A DNA stretch of 64,000 nt from M3007 sp964646615 (lineage in GTDB: Bacteria; Bacteroidota; Bacteroidia; Chitinophagales; Saprospiraceae), in contig CAZYEV010000046.1 in assembly GCA_964646615.1 (NCBI GenBank), positions 9,098 through 73,097 on the forward strand, in the 5' to 3' direction. Below the pieces are notes generated by a model, which ran no database searches, had not been told where the DNA came from, and saw only the letters and a program-made list of their open reading frames with translations. Within the stretch, counting starts at the first letter, position 1. Every line of letters begins with the position of its first letter. Below are positions 56,201 to 64,000 of the stretch, piece after piece. Both the position numbers and the translations under genes were made by a program.

Positions 56201-56419
56201 GTATCGTCGTATCTCCGCAAACACCGAGCCTATTCCAACTAATTCGGTTGCAACGATCGTCTGGAGGAGTCGCTTCTACCAGATCGTGCACATAGGCGGT
56301 AGCGTTTTTCCGCTGTTTTTCGCCACTCGCGACTAAACCTTTCCGACGCCTTGCGGTAGGAAAACGTATTTGCACGAGCAGAAACCGCCGCACATTCGTA
56401 CACCAGGCCGAACAGCTCC

Positions 56420-56427
56420 TATCTTTG
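56420..56427 (+). promoter_or_regulatory. Promoter -7 motif TATCTTTG for ald
   Basis: TATCTTTGCCC, 58 bases before the ald ATG, with TTCG about 21 bases upstream as a possible -33 element. Confidence 0.6.
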
Positions 56428-56484
56428 CCCGGCGCTGGCCCGAAGCCACGCCGTTTTTTTCATTCAAACCAGCCTTTTTTCGCT

Positions 56485-57594
56485 ATGATTATTGGTGTAC
56501 CAAAAGAAATCAAGGCCAACGAGAACCGGGTGGCCCTTACGCCTGCAGGCGCATTGGAGTTGGTCAAGCGTGGCCATACCGTTTATGTCGAAACTACTGC
56601 CGGCGTGGGCAGCGGCTTTGAGGATAGCGACTACCTCGAGGCGGGCGCGCACATCCTGGGCAGCGCTGACGAGGTGTGGGCGATTGCCGAAATGATCATG
56701 AAGGTGAAAGAGCCTATCGCGGAGGAATATGGTCGCTGCCGCGAAAACCAGCTCATTTTCACCTACTTCCACTTTGCCTCCAGCGAAGAGCTGACGAAGG
56801 CCATGATCAAGAGCGGCGCCATCTGCCTTGCGTACGAGACCGTGGAGACCAAAGACCGCCAGTTGCCGCTGCTGATCCCGATGTCGGAGGTAGCAGGCCG
56901 TATGGCCATTCAGGAGGGCGCCAAATATCTGGAGAAGCCTGTCAAGGGCCGCGGCGTGTTGCTCGGCGGTGTGCCGGGCGTAGAACCGGGAAAGGTGCTC
57001 ATCATTGGCGGTGGCGTAGTGGGCACGCAGGCGGCCAAGATGGCTGCTGGCTTAGGCGCTCAGGTAACCATTCTGGACGTCAACCTGGCCCGTCTGCGCT
57101 ACCTGAGCGATGTGATGCCGCCAAATGTAACTACGCTCTTTTCCAATGAGTACACCATCCGCCGTCTTATCCAGACGCACGACCTGATCATTGGCGCTGT
57201 GCTCATTCCTGGCGCTCTGGCGCCCAAAGTCATCACGCGCGACATGCTCAAGCTGATGCGCCCGGGCACGGTCATCGTGGACGTGGCCGTAGACCAGGGC
57301 GGCTGCATCGAGACCACGCGCCCCACCACACACGACCACCCGACCTACATTATTGAGGACGTGGTACACTACTGCGTGGCCAACATGCCGGGCGCCGTGC
57401 CGTTCACCTCGACAGTGGCCCTCACCAATGCCACCCTGCCCTACGCCCTGCAACTGGCCAACAAAGGCTGGGAACGCGCCTGCCGCGAAAACCACGAACT
57501 CTTCCTGGGCCTCAATATCGTGCGCGGAAAAGTCGTGTACAAAGGCGTCGCCGAGGCCTTCGGCCTGCCTTACGAACCTTTGGAGAGCATCTAA
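56485..57594 (+). CDS. ald: Alanine dehydrogenase
   Basis: 369 residues from the ATG at 56485. It begins MIIGVPKEIKANENRVALTP, carries MKVKEP (catalytic Lys near 75) and TYFHFA (His near 96), the NAD loop IIGGGVVGTQAAKMAAGLGAQVTILD (about 172) and DVAVDQGGC. It interconverts alanine and pyruvate with NAD; the catabolic direction fits the amino-acid-using genes around. A single gene with a promoter and a strong terminator. Confidence 0.96.
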   Translation: MIIGVPKEIKANENRVALTPAGALELVKRGHTVYVETTAGVGSGFEDSDYLEAGAHILGSADEVWAIAEMIMKVKEPIAEEYGRCRENQLIFTYFHFASSEELTKAMIKSGAICLAYETVETKDRQLPLLIPMSEVAGRMAIQEGAKYLEKPVKGRGVLLGGVPGVEPGKVLIIGGGVVGTQAAKMAAGLGAQVTILDVNLARLRYLSDVMPPNVTTLFSNEYTIRRLIQTHDLIIGAVLIPGALAPKVITRDMLKLMRPGTVIVDVAVDQGGCIETTRPTTHDHPTYIIEDVVHYCVANMPGAVPFTSTVALTNATLPYALQLANKGWERACRENHELFLGLNIVRGKVVYKGVAEAFGLPYEPLESI

Positions 57595-57611
57595 CATCTC
57601 GCTTCCATACC

Positions 57612-57653
57612 AAAACGCGGGGGTAGGCTGCCAGGCTTCAGCCCCCGCGTTTT
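57612..57653 (+). terminator. Rho-independent terminator after ald
   Basis: A 12-base perfect stem AAAACGCGGGGG / CCCCCGCGTTTT, loop of 18, ending in TTTT. A-run and T-run flanks make it usable on both strands. Confidence 0.85.
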
Positions 57654-57767
57654 CTATTTCAGGACTAACCAACCGCCACTGCACCCATAGAATCCTCCTT
57701 TTACACCGACTTTGACCCTTAGCCTCTCTCATTTGTTAACCGCACAGGGACCTAACTGCCTTCTGCC

Positions 57768-58679
57768 ATGAAAAAAGCGCTCATCCTCACCCTGAAACTG
57801 CTTGCACTAATTGCCCTGACCCTCGTTTACATGGGCGAAATTGACCTGAGCCCCCTGTATGCACAGCTCAAACCCAAATACCGCCCTTCGGCTGTCTATT
57901 ATGTCAGCGTGCTCTCTGCCCTGGCAGTCTTTCTGATTTTGCTCGATTTCGTACAGGTAACCCTTATCTGGCTCTATCGCCGAAGGGTGCGCACGGTGAG
58001 CGACGACAACTTCATCATCGGTATCCGGCACTTGTACTCCATCATTCTGGTCATTGGGCTGGTCATTGGCCTGTTGTCCCTCTTTCAAATCCACATCCGC
58101 GACGTCCTCACTTCCATCTCCATCATCTTCGCGGGTCTGGCCATCCTGACCAAAGACTATGTCTCCAACATGATCAACGGCATGATCCTGACCTTTTCGG
58201 GCCAGATAAGCATCGGCGACAACATCCGCATCGGACAACACCGCGGAAAAATCATAGACATCACCTTGCAGAATATTCACCTGATTAACGACGACGATGA
58301 TGTCATCTACATCCCGAACAACACGGCGATGAATACCGACATCACCAACTACACGCGGCGGCCCATCAAGCGCATCAGCTTAGATTTTGAAATTGACTTG
58401 AAATACCTCAACGACGTGGAAGAACTCGAACGCTACCTCGTCGAGGCCCTCCAACCGTTTGCCGAGCAGATACAGCCCGATAGTCCTTACTTGCGGATAG
58501 CCGAAATCAGCCGCGGAAGCGTAGCGTGCAAGTTTCAGTACATCCTGCGCGTGCCAGACAAAGACCTGGAGCGCGTCATTCGCCGAACCGTTGCGCGGCG
58601 GTTGGTGAAGCTCATCAGCGCCCGCGAAAAGTATGTGGATAAAATTTCAGGCCTCCCCGACGGACGCAGAGAGGCCTGA
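57768..58679 (+). CDS. Small-conductance mechanosensitive channel (MscS family)
   Basis: 303 residues. Three hydrophobic segments (about 5-25, 43-68, 87-108) and the pore helix ISIIFAGLAILTKDYVSNMINGMILTFSGQISIGDNIRIG, which matches the MscS pore/beta-domain junction, followed by the cytoplasmic cage (DVIYIPNNTAMNTDITNYTRR...). It opens under membrane tension to release solutes in hypo-osmotic shock. A single gene; its 3' end is 59 bases from the convergent sucD. Confidence 0.92.
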   Translation: MKKALILTLKLLALIALTLVYMGEIDLSPLYAQLKPKYRPSAVYYVSVLSALAVFLILLDFVQVTLIWLYRRRVRTVSDDNFIIGIRHLYSIILVIGLVIGLLSLFQIHIRDVLTSISIIFAGLAILTKDYVSNMINGMILTFSGQISIGDNIRIGQHRGKIIDITLQNIHLINDDDDVIYIPNNTAMNTDITNYTRRPIKRISLDFEIDLKYLNDVEELERYLVEALQPFAEQIQPDSPYLRIAEISRGSVACKFQYILRVPDKDLERVIRRTVARRLVKLISAREKYVDKISGLPDGRREA

Positions 58680-58738
58680 AAGTGCCAACAGGGTATAGGC
58701 CTTTATTGAAAGCCCGCGAGCGGCAGACGCCCTCTTCT

Positions 58739-59623
58739 TCACACCGCCACTCCTTCGAGGACGCGCTTAACGGTAGCGCCAATTTGAGCGGGCGACTGGA
58801 CGACGTGGATGCCGTTTTCGGCCATGATGCGCATTTTGGCAGCAGCAGTATCCTCGGCGCTGCCTACGATGGCACCGGCATGGCCCATTTTGCGGCCTTT
58901 GGGCGCTGTTTGGCCGGCAATAAAGCCAATGACGGGTTTTGGGTTGCCCATGGCGCGTATCCAGCGCGCGGCGTCGGCCTCCAAAGTGCCACCGATTTCG
59001 CCGATCATGATGATGGCTTCCGTCTCCGGGTCGTTCATGAACAGTTCGATGGCTTCGCGCGTGGTGGTGCCGATGATCGGGTCGCCTCCAATGCCGATAG
59101 CGGTTGTGAGGCCTAAGCCCGCTTTGGCCACCTGGTCGGCAGCCTCGTACGTCAGCGTACCCGATTTGGAGACCAGACCTACCGGCCCGCGCTTAAACAC
59201 GAAGCCGGGCATGATACCCACCTTGGCCTCGTCGGGCGTGATGACCCCCGGGCAATTTGGCCCAATGAGGCGGCTTTTCGTGCGATCCACATACGCTTTG
59301 GCCCGCACCATATCCTGCACAGGAATGCCCTCGGTGATGGCGACGATAACTTCGATACCCGCCTGCGCCGCTTCAATGATGGCGTCCGCAGCAAATGCCG
59401 GCGGCACAAAAATGATGGAGGTGTTGGCACCGGTGGCTTTGACGGCCTGCTCAACGGTGTTGAAAACCGGGCGGTCTAAATGCGTCTGGCCGCCTTTACC
59501 CGGTGTAACGCCGCCCACCACCTGGGTGCCGTAGGCGATCATTTGTTCGGCATGGAACGAGCCTTCCTTGCCCGTAAAACCTTGTACAATGACGCGCGAA
59601 TGCTTGTTGACTAATACAGACAT
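58739..59623 (-). CDS. sucD: Succinyl-CoA ligase (ADP/GDP-forming) alpha subunit
   Basis: 294 residues. It opens SVLVNKHSRVIVQGFTGKEGSFHAEQMIAYGTQVVGGVTPGKGG, has LIGPNCPGVI and GFVFKRGPVGLVSKSGTLTYEA, and the phospho-His region MGHAGAIVG (His near 245). It makes succinate and ATP or GTP from succinyl-CoA in the TCA cycle. The beta subunit gene is not adjacent; instead the gene follows an ftsB/divIC-like gene by 15 bases, in the same orientation. Confidence 0.97.
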   Translation of the reverse strand: MSVLVNKHSRVIVQGFTGKEGSFHAEQMIAYGTQVVGGVTPGKGGQTHLDRPVFNTVEQAVKATGANTSIIFVPPAFAADAIIEAAQAGIEVIVAITEGIPVQDMVRAKAYVDRTKSRLIGPNCPGVITPDEAKVGIMPGFVFKRGPVGLVSKSGTLTYEAADQVAKAGLGLTTAIGIGGDPIIGTTTREAIELFMNDPETEAIIMIGEIGGTLEADAARWIRAMGNPKPVIGFIAGQTAPKGRKMGHAGAIVGSAEDTAAAKMRIMAENGIHVVQSPAQIGATVKRVLEGVAV

Positions 59624-59638
59624 GACAAATCGGGTGTG

Positions 59639-59953
59639 TTATTTCGACTCTTGAATGATGTACACATCTTCGCCAGCGCGCCGCATGTAGTAGCGCTCGC
59701 GGGCATAGCGTTCTTTGGTCAGTTCAAAGGCGTCGGCCTGCTCTTTGGCTTCCTCAATTCGCTGGCGATACAGCTCTTTATCTTGCTGGAGGCGCTGTTT
59801 GGCACGCCAAAGGCGCCACTGCGTCCACAGGTTGTTTTTGTCTAAGAAAATTAAAATAAAGAAAAAGACCAGCAGCGCCAGGTAGTAGCGATTCCGCAAC
59901 GGCGCTGGTAAGCGCTGCCAGAAAGCAGACCAAGGATTGGACGGAATAGCCAT
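59639..59953 (-). CDS. Septum formation initiator family protein (FtsB/DivIC-like)
   Basis: 104 residues from the ATG at 59953, preferred to a TTG two codons earlier. One transmembrane helix (YYLALLVFFFILIFLD, about 24-40) is followed by a coiled coil (LWRAKQRLQQDKELYRQRIEEAKEQADAFELTKERYARERYYM) and a short end with EDVYIIQES. This is the layout of FtsB/DivIC, which links the division complex to peptidoglycan synthesis. A TATCTTTG promoter motif lies 50 bases upstream. Co-directional with sucD, 15 bases downstream. Confidence 0.85.
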   Translation of the reverse strand: MAIPSNPWSAFWQRLPAPLRNRYYLALLVFFFILIFLDKNNLWTQWRLWRAKQRLQQDKELYRQRIEEAKEQADAFELTKERYARERYYMRRAGEDVYIIQESK

Positions 59954-60002
59954 GAGCAAATAAAAAAATTAAGCAGGAGCCCAAAAAGCGCTGAAGCGCG
60001 AG

Positions 60003-60010
60003 CAAAGATA
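60003..60010 (-). promoter_or_regulatory. Promoter -7 motif TATCTTTG for the ftsB/divIC-like gene and sucD
   Basis: Minus-strand TATCTTTGCTC, 50 bases before the ATG at 59953. Confidence 0.55.
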
Positions 60011-60042
60011 AGGGCGGCATTCGGCCTCTACGTATGAAGTTT

Positions 60043-60642
60043 TCAGGCTGGCGCGCTCTCGCCGGGTTCTACCAAAGGGTCTATGATGGTGCACAGGCGT
60101 TGAAAAATTTCTTCGATGGAGCCTATGCCGTTGACCCGATGGCTTTTGCCCTGCCGGGCGTAATAATCGAAAACGGGAGCCGTCTCGTTTTTATACACGG
60201 CAATTCGGTTGCGGATGATGGTTTCATTGGCATCATCGGCGCGGCCGGAAATAGCTGCCCGGCCTTTAATGCGCCGCACGATTTCTTCGTCTTCCACCTC
60301 CAGCGCAATGAGCAGATGGATGGCAGCACCTTCTTCTGCCATAAGGCGGTCTAAGGCCTCTGCTTGAGGTATAGTGCGCGGAAAGCCGTCAAAGATGAAC
60401 CCATGGGCTTCCGGATGGGCCTCCACTTTGTTGCGCAGCATGCCGATGGTGATGTGGTCGGGCACGAGTTCGCCCCGCGAGATGTAGGCCTGTGCCTCCC
60501 GGCCTAAGGGCGTGCCGTTGCCGATTTCCTGCCGAAAGAGGTCGCCTGTGCTGATGTGTACCAATCCGTAACGCTCGACCAGATGCGCCGCCTGAGTGCC
60601 CTTGCCCGAACCCGGTGGGCCGAAGAGTATCAAATTTATCAT
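60043..60642 (-). CDS. adk: Adenylate kinase
   Basis: 199 residues from the ATG at 60642; a longer frame overlaps pfkB and lacks support. P-loop LFGPPGSGKGTQ at the N-terminus, HISTGDLFRQEI, FIFDGFPRT, and RIKGRAAISGRADDANE, a short LID without the zinc-binding Cys, so it is the short form. It equilibrates ATP, ADP and AMP. The upstream TACTTTTG motif lies 33 bases before the ATG. Confidence 0.97.
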   Translation of the reverse strand: MINLILFGPPGSGKGTQAAHLVERYGLVHISTGDLFRQEIGNGTPLGREAQAYISRGELVPDHITIGMLRNKVEAHPEAHGFIFDGFPRTIPQAEALDRLMAEEGAAIHLLIALEVEDEEIVRRIKGRAAISGRADDANETIIRNRIAVYKNETAPVFDYYARQGKSHRVNGIGSIEEIFQRLCTIIDPLVEPGESAPA

Positions 60643-60674
60643 AGAAAAAATTAGAAAAGACAATGGTTGAGGGG

Positions 60675-60682
60675 CAAAAGTA
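60675..60682 (-). promoter_or_regulatory. Promoter -7 motif TACTTTTG for adk
   Basis: Minus-strand TACTTTTGCCC lies 33 bases before the adk ATG, in the gap of 50 bases after pfkB. Confidence 0.6.
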
Positions 60683-60692
60683 GGCATAAGCC

Positions 60693-61643
60693 TTAAAAAT
60701 CGGTAAATCGGTATCGTTTGCCAAAAGTTTGTATCCAGCTTAGCAAGCGCCAGACGTCTTCTGCGCGGAAAAGCTCCGTGCCAACATTCATGGTAGCAGC
60801 TGTGCCGCAGGCCACGCCTACCTGCGCCATTTCCAACGGCGGCTTGCCCTGGCCGAGTGCCCACACCATGCCAGCCACCATGCTATCGCCAGCGCCAACG
60901 GTGCTGCGTTTGTCCACTATCGGAGCCGCTACATGTACAAAACCATCGCGAGTGGCCAGCAGGGCGCCGTGTGGCCCCAAGGAAACAACGACGTTCTCAC
61001 ACTTGCCGCTGTGGATCAGCGACATGGCGGCATCGTCCACCTGGTTCATCTCCAAGCGCTCTACACCCACTAAGCGGCTGAGTTCGCCGATGTTGGGTTT
61101 GAGCATAAAGACTCCGGCCTCCAGCGCAGCCTTCAAGGCATCGCCCGAAGTATCCAGGACTAAGCGGGCGCCCATCCGGCGAGCTTCCGCAGCCACCCGC
61201 GCATAATAGTCGGCAGGTAAGCCCGGCGGCAGGCTACCACTGGCCACCACGATGTCGGGCTGCAAGCGCCGCACAGCGTCTAAACAGGCTTCGGCCTCAG
61301 CGTCCGAAAGCGGTTCACCGGGCAGTGTGAAGCGGTATTGATGCCCGGTAGTGGTCTCAAAAACGGAGAAGTTTTCGCGCGTTTCGCCGGCGATTTCCAC
61401 GGGTGCGGTGGCTACTGCCTCTTTTTCCAGAAGTTCCAACAGGCGTTGGCCATTGTTGCCGCCGATAGGGAAGACGGCAGTGGATTGGCCTCCGAGGCGC
61501 CGAATGCCCTTCGATACGTTGATGCCGCCACCGCCGGCGTCGTAGTGCGGCGCAGAGCAGCGCAATTTGCGTTCAGGGATCATGCGTTCGACGTCGGCAC
61601 TCTTATCTAAGGCCGGATGGAGCGTCAGGGTGGCTATGCGCAT
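60693..61643 (-). CDS. pfkB: 6-phosphofructokinase II / PfkB family sugar kinase
   Basis: 316 residues from the ATG at 61643. It closely follows E. coli PfkB: RIATLTLHPALDKSADV, ERKLRCSAPHYDAGGGGINVSKGIRRLGG, YRFTLPGEPL, SGSLPPGLP, VVSLGPHGALL and TVGAGDSMVAGMV (catalytic Asp near 251). It phosphorylates fructose 6-phosphate or a related hexose phosphate. A divergent alkA-like gene begins 22 bases away, so the two probably share a control region. Confidence 0.9.
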   Translation of the reverse strand: MRIATLTLHPALDKSADVERMIPERKLRCSAPHYDAGGGGINVSKGIRRLGGQSTAVFPIGGNNGQRLLELLEKEAVATAPVEIAGETRENFSVFETTTGHQYRFTLPGEPLSDAEAEACLDAVRRLQPDIVVASGSLPPGLPADYYARVAAEARRMGARLVLDTSGDALKAALEAGVFMLKPNIGELSRLVGVERLEMNQVDDAAMSLIHSGKCENVVVSLGPHGALLATRDGFVHVAAPIVDKRSTVGAGDSMVAGMVWALGQGKPPLEMAQVGVACGTAATMNVGTELFRAEDVWRLLSWIQTFGKRYRFTDF

Positions 61644-61665
61644 GGTGCGTGGTAGTTTTGCAGCA

Positions 61666-62310
61666 ATGATACGACGGTTAGACGAAACCACCCTTATCGA
61701 AGCCAGCGAATGGCTGGCCAGACGCGACGAAGCCTTAGCCTCCGTGCTGGCCCGATACGGCTATCCGCCTCTGTGGAGCCGCGAGCCGGGATTTGCCACT
61801 TTGGTGCACATTATTCTGGAGCAGCAGGTCTCGCTGGCTTCGGCCAATGCTGCATTTCGCCGCCTCCGGGAGTTGGCTCATCCTATTACCCCCGAAAGAT
61901 TTTTGCAACTTTCGGAAGAAGCACTCCGACAGGCGGGATTTAGTCGGCAAAAAATCGCCTATACGCGGCATCTGGCCCTGAACGTCGCGGAAGGCAACCT
62001 CAACCTCGAACGACTGGCGTCTTTACCGGACGAGGAGGTGCGCATCGAGCTCAAACGCATTAAGGGCATTGGCAACTGGACCGCCGACATCTACCTCTCG
62101 GAATGCCTGCTGCGGCCCGACATTCTGCCACAAGGCGATATCGCCATGCAAGAGGCCTTTCGCGCCCTGAAAGGCCTGCCACAGCGCCCGGCCCACCCGG
62201 AGTTTGAGGCCCTTACTGCCCACTGGCGGCCCTGGCGCAGCGTCGGCACGCGAATGTTATGGCATTTTTACCTTTGCGAACGAGGGCGACAAACGCCTGA
62301 GAGTCTGTAA
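61666..62310 (+). CDS. DNA-3-methyladenine glycosylase II-like (AlkA family)
   Basis: 214 residues. It has the HhH-GPD superfamily core: FATLVHIILEQQVSLASANAAFRRL, helix-hairpin-helix IKGIGNWTADIYL (about 130-142) and the catalytic Asp in PQGDIAMQEAFRAL (about 158). It excises alkylated purines. It is shorter than E. coli AlkA (282) because it lacks the N-terminal beta domain, as many members do. TAGTTTTG lies five bases before the ATG, giving a possible leaderless start; an in-frame ATG at 61642 is an alternative. Confidence 0.9.
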   Translation: MIRRLDETTLIEASEWLARRDEALASVLARYGYPPLWSREPGFATLVHIILEQQVSLASANAAFRRLRELAHPITPERFLQLSEEALRQAGFSRQKIAYTRHLALNVAEGNLNLERLASLPDEEVRIELKRIKGIGNWTADIYLSECLLRPDILPQGDIAMQEAFRALKGLPQRPAHPEFEALTAHWRPWRSVGTRMLWHFYLCERGRQTPESL

Positions 62311-62422
62311 CTCAACATTTTCCAGATCAATATTCCAGATGAGGTGTACACTGCCTCTCCATTCTTTTAAAAAGCTTGGCCTCTTCGTGTTCTTATACTT
62401 AAAAAACGTTCGGGATTACTTC

Positions 62423-62460
62423 GGAGATGTCGCCTTCTCGTTCCTCGAAGACGACACCTC
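62423..62460. repeat. Single copy of the palindromic repeat (locus D)
   Basis: One hairpin of the array C type: GGAGATGTCGCCTTC, loop TCGTTCCTC, GAAGACGACACCTC. It is alone in the 212-base gap between the alkA-like gene and the SDR gene. Confidence 0.9.
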
Positions 62461-62522
62461 TCGGTGCATTCGCGGCTAAAAAACTTTCTGCTTTTTTGAA
62501 TTGAACCCAATCCTTGCAAAGC

Positions 62523-63326
62523 ATGACCGACTACTACCGACAAAAACGCGTATGGGTAACGGGCGCCTCATCCGGCATAGGCGAAGCGTTGGCCTATGAG
62601 CTGGCCGAGCGCGGCGCTTATCTCATCCTGTCAGCCCGCAATGAGGCGGCGCTCCAGCGTGTGGCTGCCGAAGCCAGCCGCCGTGGGGCCACAGACATTC
62701 TGATACAACCGCTGGACCTGGCCCGACACGATAGCCTGCCCGGCATCGTTGAGCAGGTGCTCAAGCGCGTAGGTAAAGTGGACATCATCATTCACTGCGG
62801 CGGCATCTCGCAGCGCAGCTTAGCTGCCGAAACCTCCTTGGACGTGGACAAGCGCCTGATGGACGTCAACTACTTTGGTACTGTGGCGCTTACAAAGGCG
62901 CTATTACCCAGCATGCTCATGCACCAGCTGGGGCACATAGTCGTCGTCAGCAGCCTGACCGGCAAGTTTGGCACACCACTGCGCTCCGGCTATGCTGCGA
63001 GCAAACACGCGCTGCATGGCTTCTTCGATAGCCTCCGCGCTGAGTTGGCACACACCCCTATCCGCATCACGATAGCCTGCCCCGGATTTGTACGCACACA
63101 GGTCAGCGTCAACGCCCTGACTGGCTCCGGGCAGCCGCAGGGCAGCATGGATGAGGCTACGGCCAATGGCATTAGCGCCGAAAAAGCAGCCCGCAAAATT
63201 CTGCGTGCTACGCAGCGCGGCAAAGAAGAAATCTGGTTTGGAGGCAAAGAAGTCCTGGGAGTATATCTGAAGCGCTTCTTTCCAGCGTACTTTTCTAAAG
63301 TCGTGGCGCGGGCAAAAGTTACCTGA
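62523..63326 (+). CDS. Short-chain dehydrogenase/reductase
   Basis: 267 residues from the ATG at 62523. Classical SDR: TGASSGIGEALAYELAERGA (cofactor loop, 13-20), IIHCGG in place of NNAG, VSSLTGK (Ser near 142) and YAASK (Tyr near 157, Lys 161), CPGFVRTQV. The C-terminal extension with LGVYLKRFFPAYFSKVV suggests membrane association, as in DHRS7-like enzymes. The substrate is unknown; lipid or steroid-like ketones are common for the group. It ends 9 bases before the convergent DoxX gene stop. Confidence 0.88.
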   Translation: MTDYYRQKRVWVTGASSGIGEALAYELAERGAYLILSARNEAALQRVAAEASRRGATDILIQPLDLARHDSLPGIVEQVLKRVGKVDIIIHCGGISQRSLAAETSLDVDKRLMDVNYFGTVALTKALLPSMLMHQLGHIVVVSSLTGKFGTPLRSGYAASKHALHGFFDSLRAELAHTPIRITIACPGFVRTQVSVNALTGSGQPQGSMDEATANGISAEKAARKILRATQRGKEEIWFGGKEVLGVYLKRFFPAYFSKVVARAKVT

Positions 63327-63334
63327 ACCCTCGC

Positions 63335-63745
63335 TCAAACGCGCGTAGTTGCCAGCAGGCGCTTAACACTGTACCGACCGCTGCCCTTGCCCACCAGCAT
63401 GAGCAGGCCGCCGGCAATGGCTATATTCTTCATGAAAAAAATGCTCTGCGTCCGCAGCGCCTCTCCGCTGTAATTCCAGAAATCGTGCACGATAAACGTA
63501 ACCGGCAGCCAATAGACCAAAAGCAGAAGAGACGCCAGGGCTGTGCGATAGCCTATCAGAACCATCACACCGCCCAGTATCAGAAAGGAAATGGCACCAA
63601 TCAGGAGCATATCCTGGTTCCAGGTCAAGCCGTGTTCGGCCATCGTCGTTTTGGTTTTATCAAAATTCAGCAGCGAGTCCACTGCCTCAAAAAGGAAGAT
63701 AGCCGAAAGAAAGATACGTCCGATTAGATCTATTAAATCTCGCAT
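63335..63745 (-). CDS. DoxX-family membrane protein
   Basis: 136 residues from the ATG at 63745. About four transmembrane helices; the start IDLIGRIFLSAIFLFEAVDSLLNFDKTKTTMAEHGL and GGLLMLVGKGSGRYSVKR match the DoxX family. DoxX relatives are thought to work with redox or quinone-linked enzymes; the role here is unknown. A single gene, tail to tail with the SDR gene. Confidence 0.85.
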   Translation of the reverse strand: MRDLIDLIGRIFLSAIFLFEAVDSLLNFDKTKTTMAEHGLTWNQDMLLIGAISFLILGGVMVLIGYRTALASLLLLVYWLPVTFIVHDFWNYSGEALRTQSIFFMKNIAIAGGLLMLVGKGSGRYSVKRLLATTRV

Positions 63746-63858
63746 AGGCAGAACGGTGAAGGGGCGAAGGTAAGGCATTGCCAATAAGGAAGGCGCGAGA
63801 CAACCACAAAGACCTGGAAGGATGAGCATTTTAGAGTAATTGCGGCATGCACATAAAT

Positions 63859-63892
63859 AAAAAAAGCCCCCCTCCATCTTGCGGAGAGAGGC
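63859..63892 (-). terminator. Rho-independent terminator
   Basis: Minus-strand stem GCCTCTCTCC / GGAGGGGGGC (all positions pair, three as G-U) followed by seven T. It lies 78 bases beyond the stop of the T9SS cargo gene that enters from the right edge. Confidence 0.75.
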
Positions 63893-63924
63893 CATCCCAA
63901 AAACCGATTTCAAAGTACCAAAAA

Positions 63925-63959
63925 AGAGGCGACACCGCCCAGTGGGAGATGTCGCCTCT
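63925..63959. repeat. Single copy of the palindromic repeat (locus E)
   Basis: AGAGGCGACACCGCCC-AGT-GGGAGATGTCGCCTCT: 16-base arms with one wobble and one mismatch, three-base loop. Read on the minus strand it starts 10 bases after the stop of the T9SS cargo gene. Confidence 0.9.
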
Positions 63960-63969
63960 AAGGTCGTCT

Positions 63970-64000
63970 TTACTTCGTCTGAATCATCTTGCGCGTAGCG
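63970..64000 (-). CDS. C-terminal end of a T9SS sorting-domain protein (partial)
   Basis: Minus-strand frame ending at 63970 with ATRKMIQTK and a TAA stop. The basic K/R-K-x-x-K end is typical of T9SS type A sorting domains (compare TQMVDKR and ASFQRQ in this window). The rest lies outside. A repeat hairpin and a terminator follow it. Confidence 0.5.
   Translation of the reverse strand, partial: ATRKMIQTK

Noticed and set aside
58640..58720. Possible terminator between mscS and sucD (GGCCT...AGGCC)
   Set aside because: The arms are short and no T run follows on either strand.

Overview
The window comes from a GC-rich member of the Bacteroidota, most likely a Saprospiria/Chitinophagia-type lineage. 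Support: a gliding lipoprotein GldH, a type IX secretion (T9SS) plug protein, a PorE-like OmpA lipoprotein, several T9SS sorting-domain proteins, a stand-alone proline dehydrogenase, the mutY-ssb pair, methylmalonyl-CoA mutase, and promoters of the TAnnTTTG type. About 85% is coding. No rRNA, prophage, insertion sequence or CRISPR array is visible. One tRNA (Gly, anticodon CCC) is present.

Layout. 1-5,941: the end of an unknown gene, a seven-unit palindromic repeat array, a large FAD/Fe-S dehydrogenase, a T9SS cargo protein and a second array. 5,942-10,099 (minus): glycosyltransferase, nucleotide-sugar epimerase, ferredoxin reductase-like flavoprotein, ribosomal protein S20. 10,302-18,275: sucA-nadK, gldH (convergent), T9SS plug, recG. 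18,278-22,181 (minus): lipoprotein, third repeat array, VWA protein preceded by an overlapping 34-residue membrane microprotein, PhoD-like phosphatase. 22,376-28,868: PorE-like lipoprotein, aroE, proline dehydrogenase, CAP protein, then ssb and mutY. 29,696-39,925 (minus): a surface-polysaccharide cluster (asparagine synthase, three deacetylase-fold proteins, FemAB-like transferase, DUF354, epimerase, unusual sugar transferase, formyltransferase), largely with overlapping genes. 40,204-50,164: carA, two miniature T9SS sorting-domain proteins, rimM, tRNA-Gly, an outer membrane barrel gene with nadB, and an ECF sigma factor followed by a membrane-anchored anti-sigma/beta-barrel fusion. 50,260-63,745: flippase, methylmalonyl-CoA mutase, a permuted NlpC/P60-like protein, inositol-phosphatase family, ald, MscS channel, sucD-ftsB/divIC, adk, pfkB, alkA-like glycosylase, SDR and DoxX. 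The right edge holds the C-terminus of another T9SS cargo protein.

How genes work together. sucA and sucD supply TCA-cycle steps. Methylmalonyl-CoA mutase feeds succinyl-CoA, and ald and proline dehydrogenase point to amino-acid catabolism. GldH, the plug and the PorE-like protein belong to gliding and type IX secretion, whose substrates are represented by the sorting-domain proteins. The minus-strand cluster at 29.7-39.9 kb probably builds a modified-sugar glycan for the envelope.

The most unusual content is a family of palindromic intergenic repeats built from one 11-base arm (GRCRACAYCTC, varying only by transitions). It occurs at five loci, as tandem arrays of about 98, 124 and 49 bp units and as two single hairpins, several of them directly behind stop codons. 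Also notable are a recurrent promoter motif TAYYTTTGCC, a near-exclusive use of the Leu codon TTA before G, and the trans-envelope sigma/anti-sigma pair.
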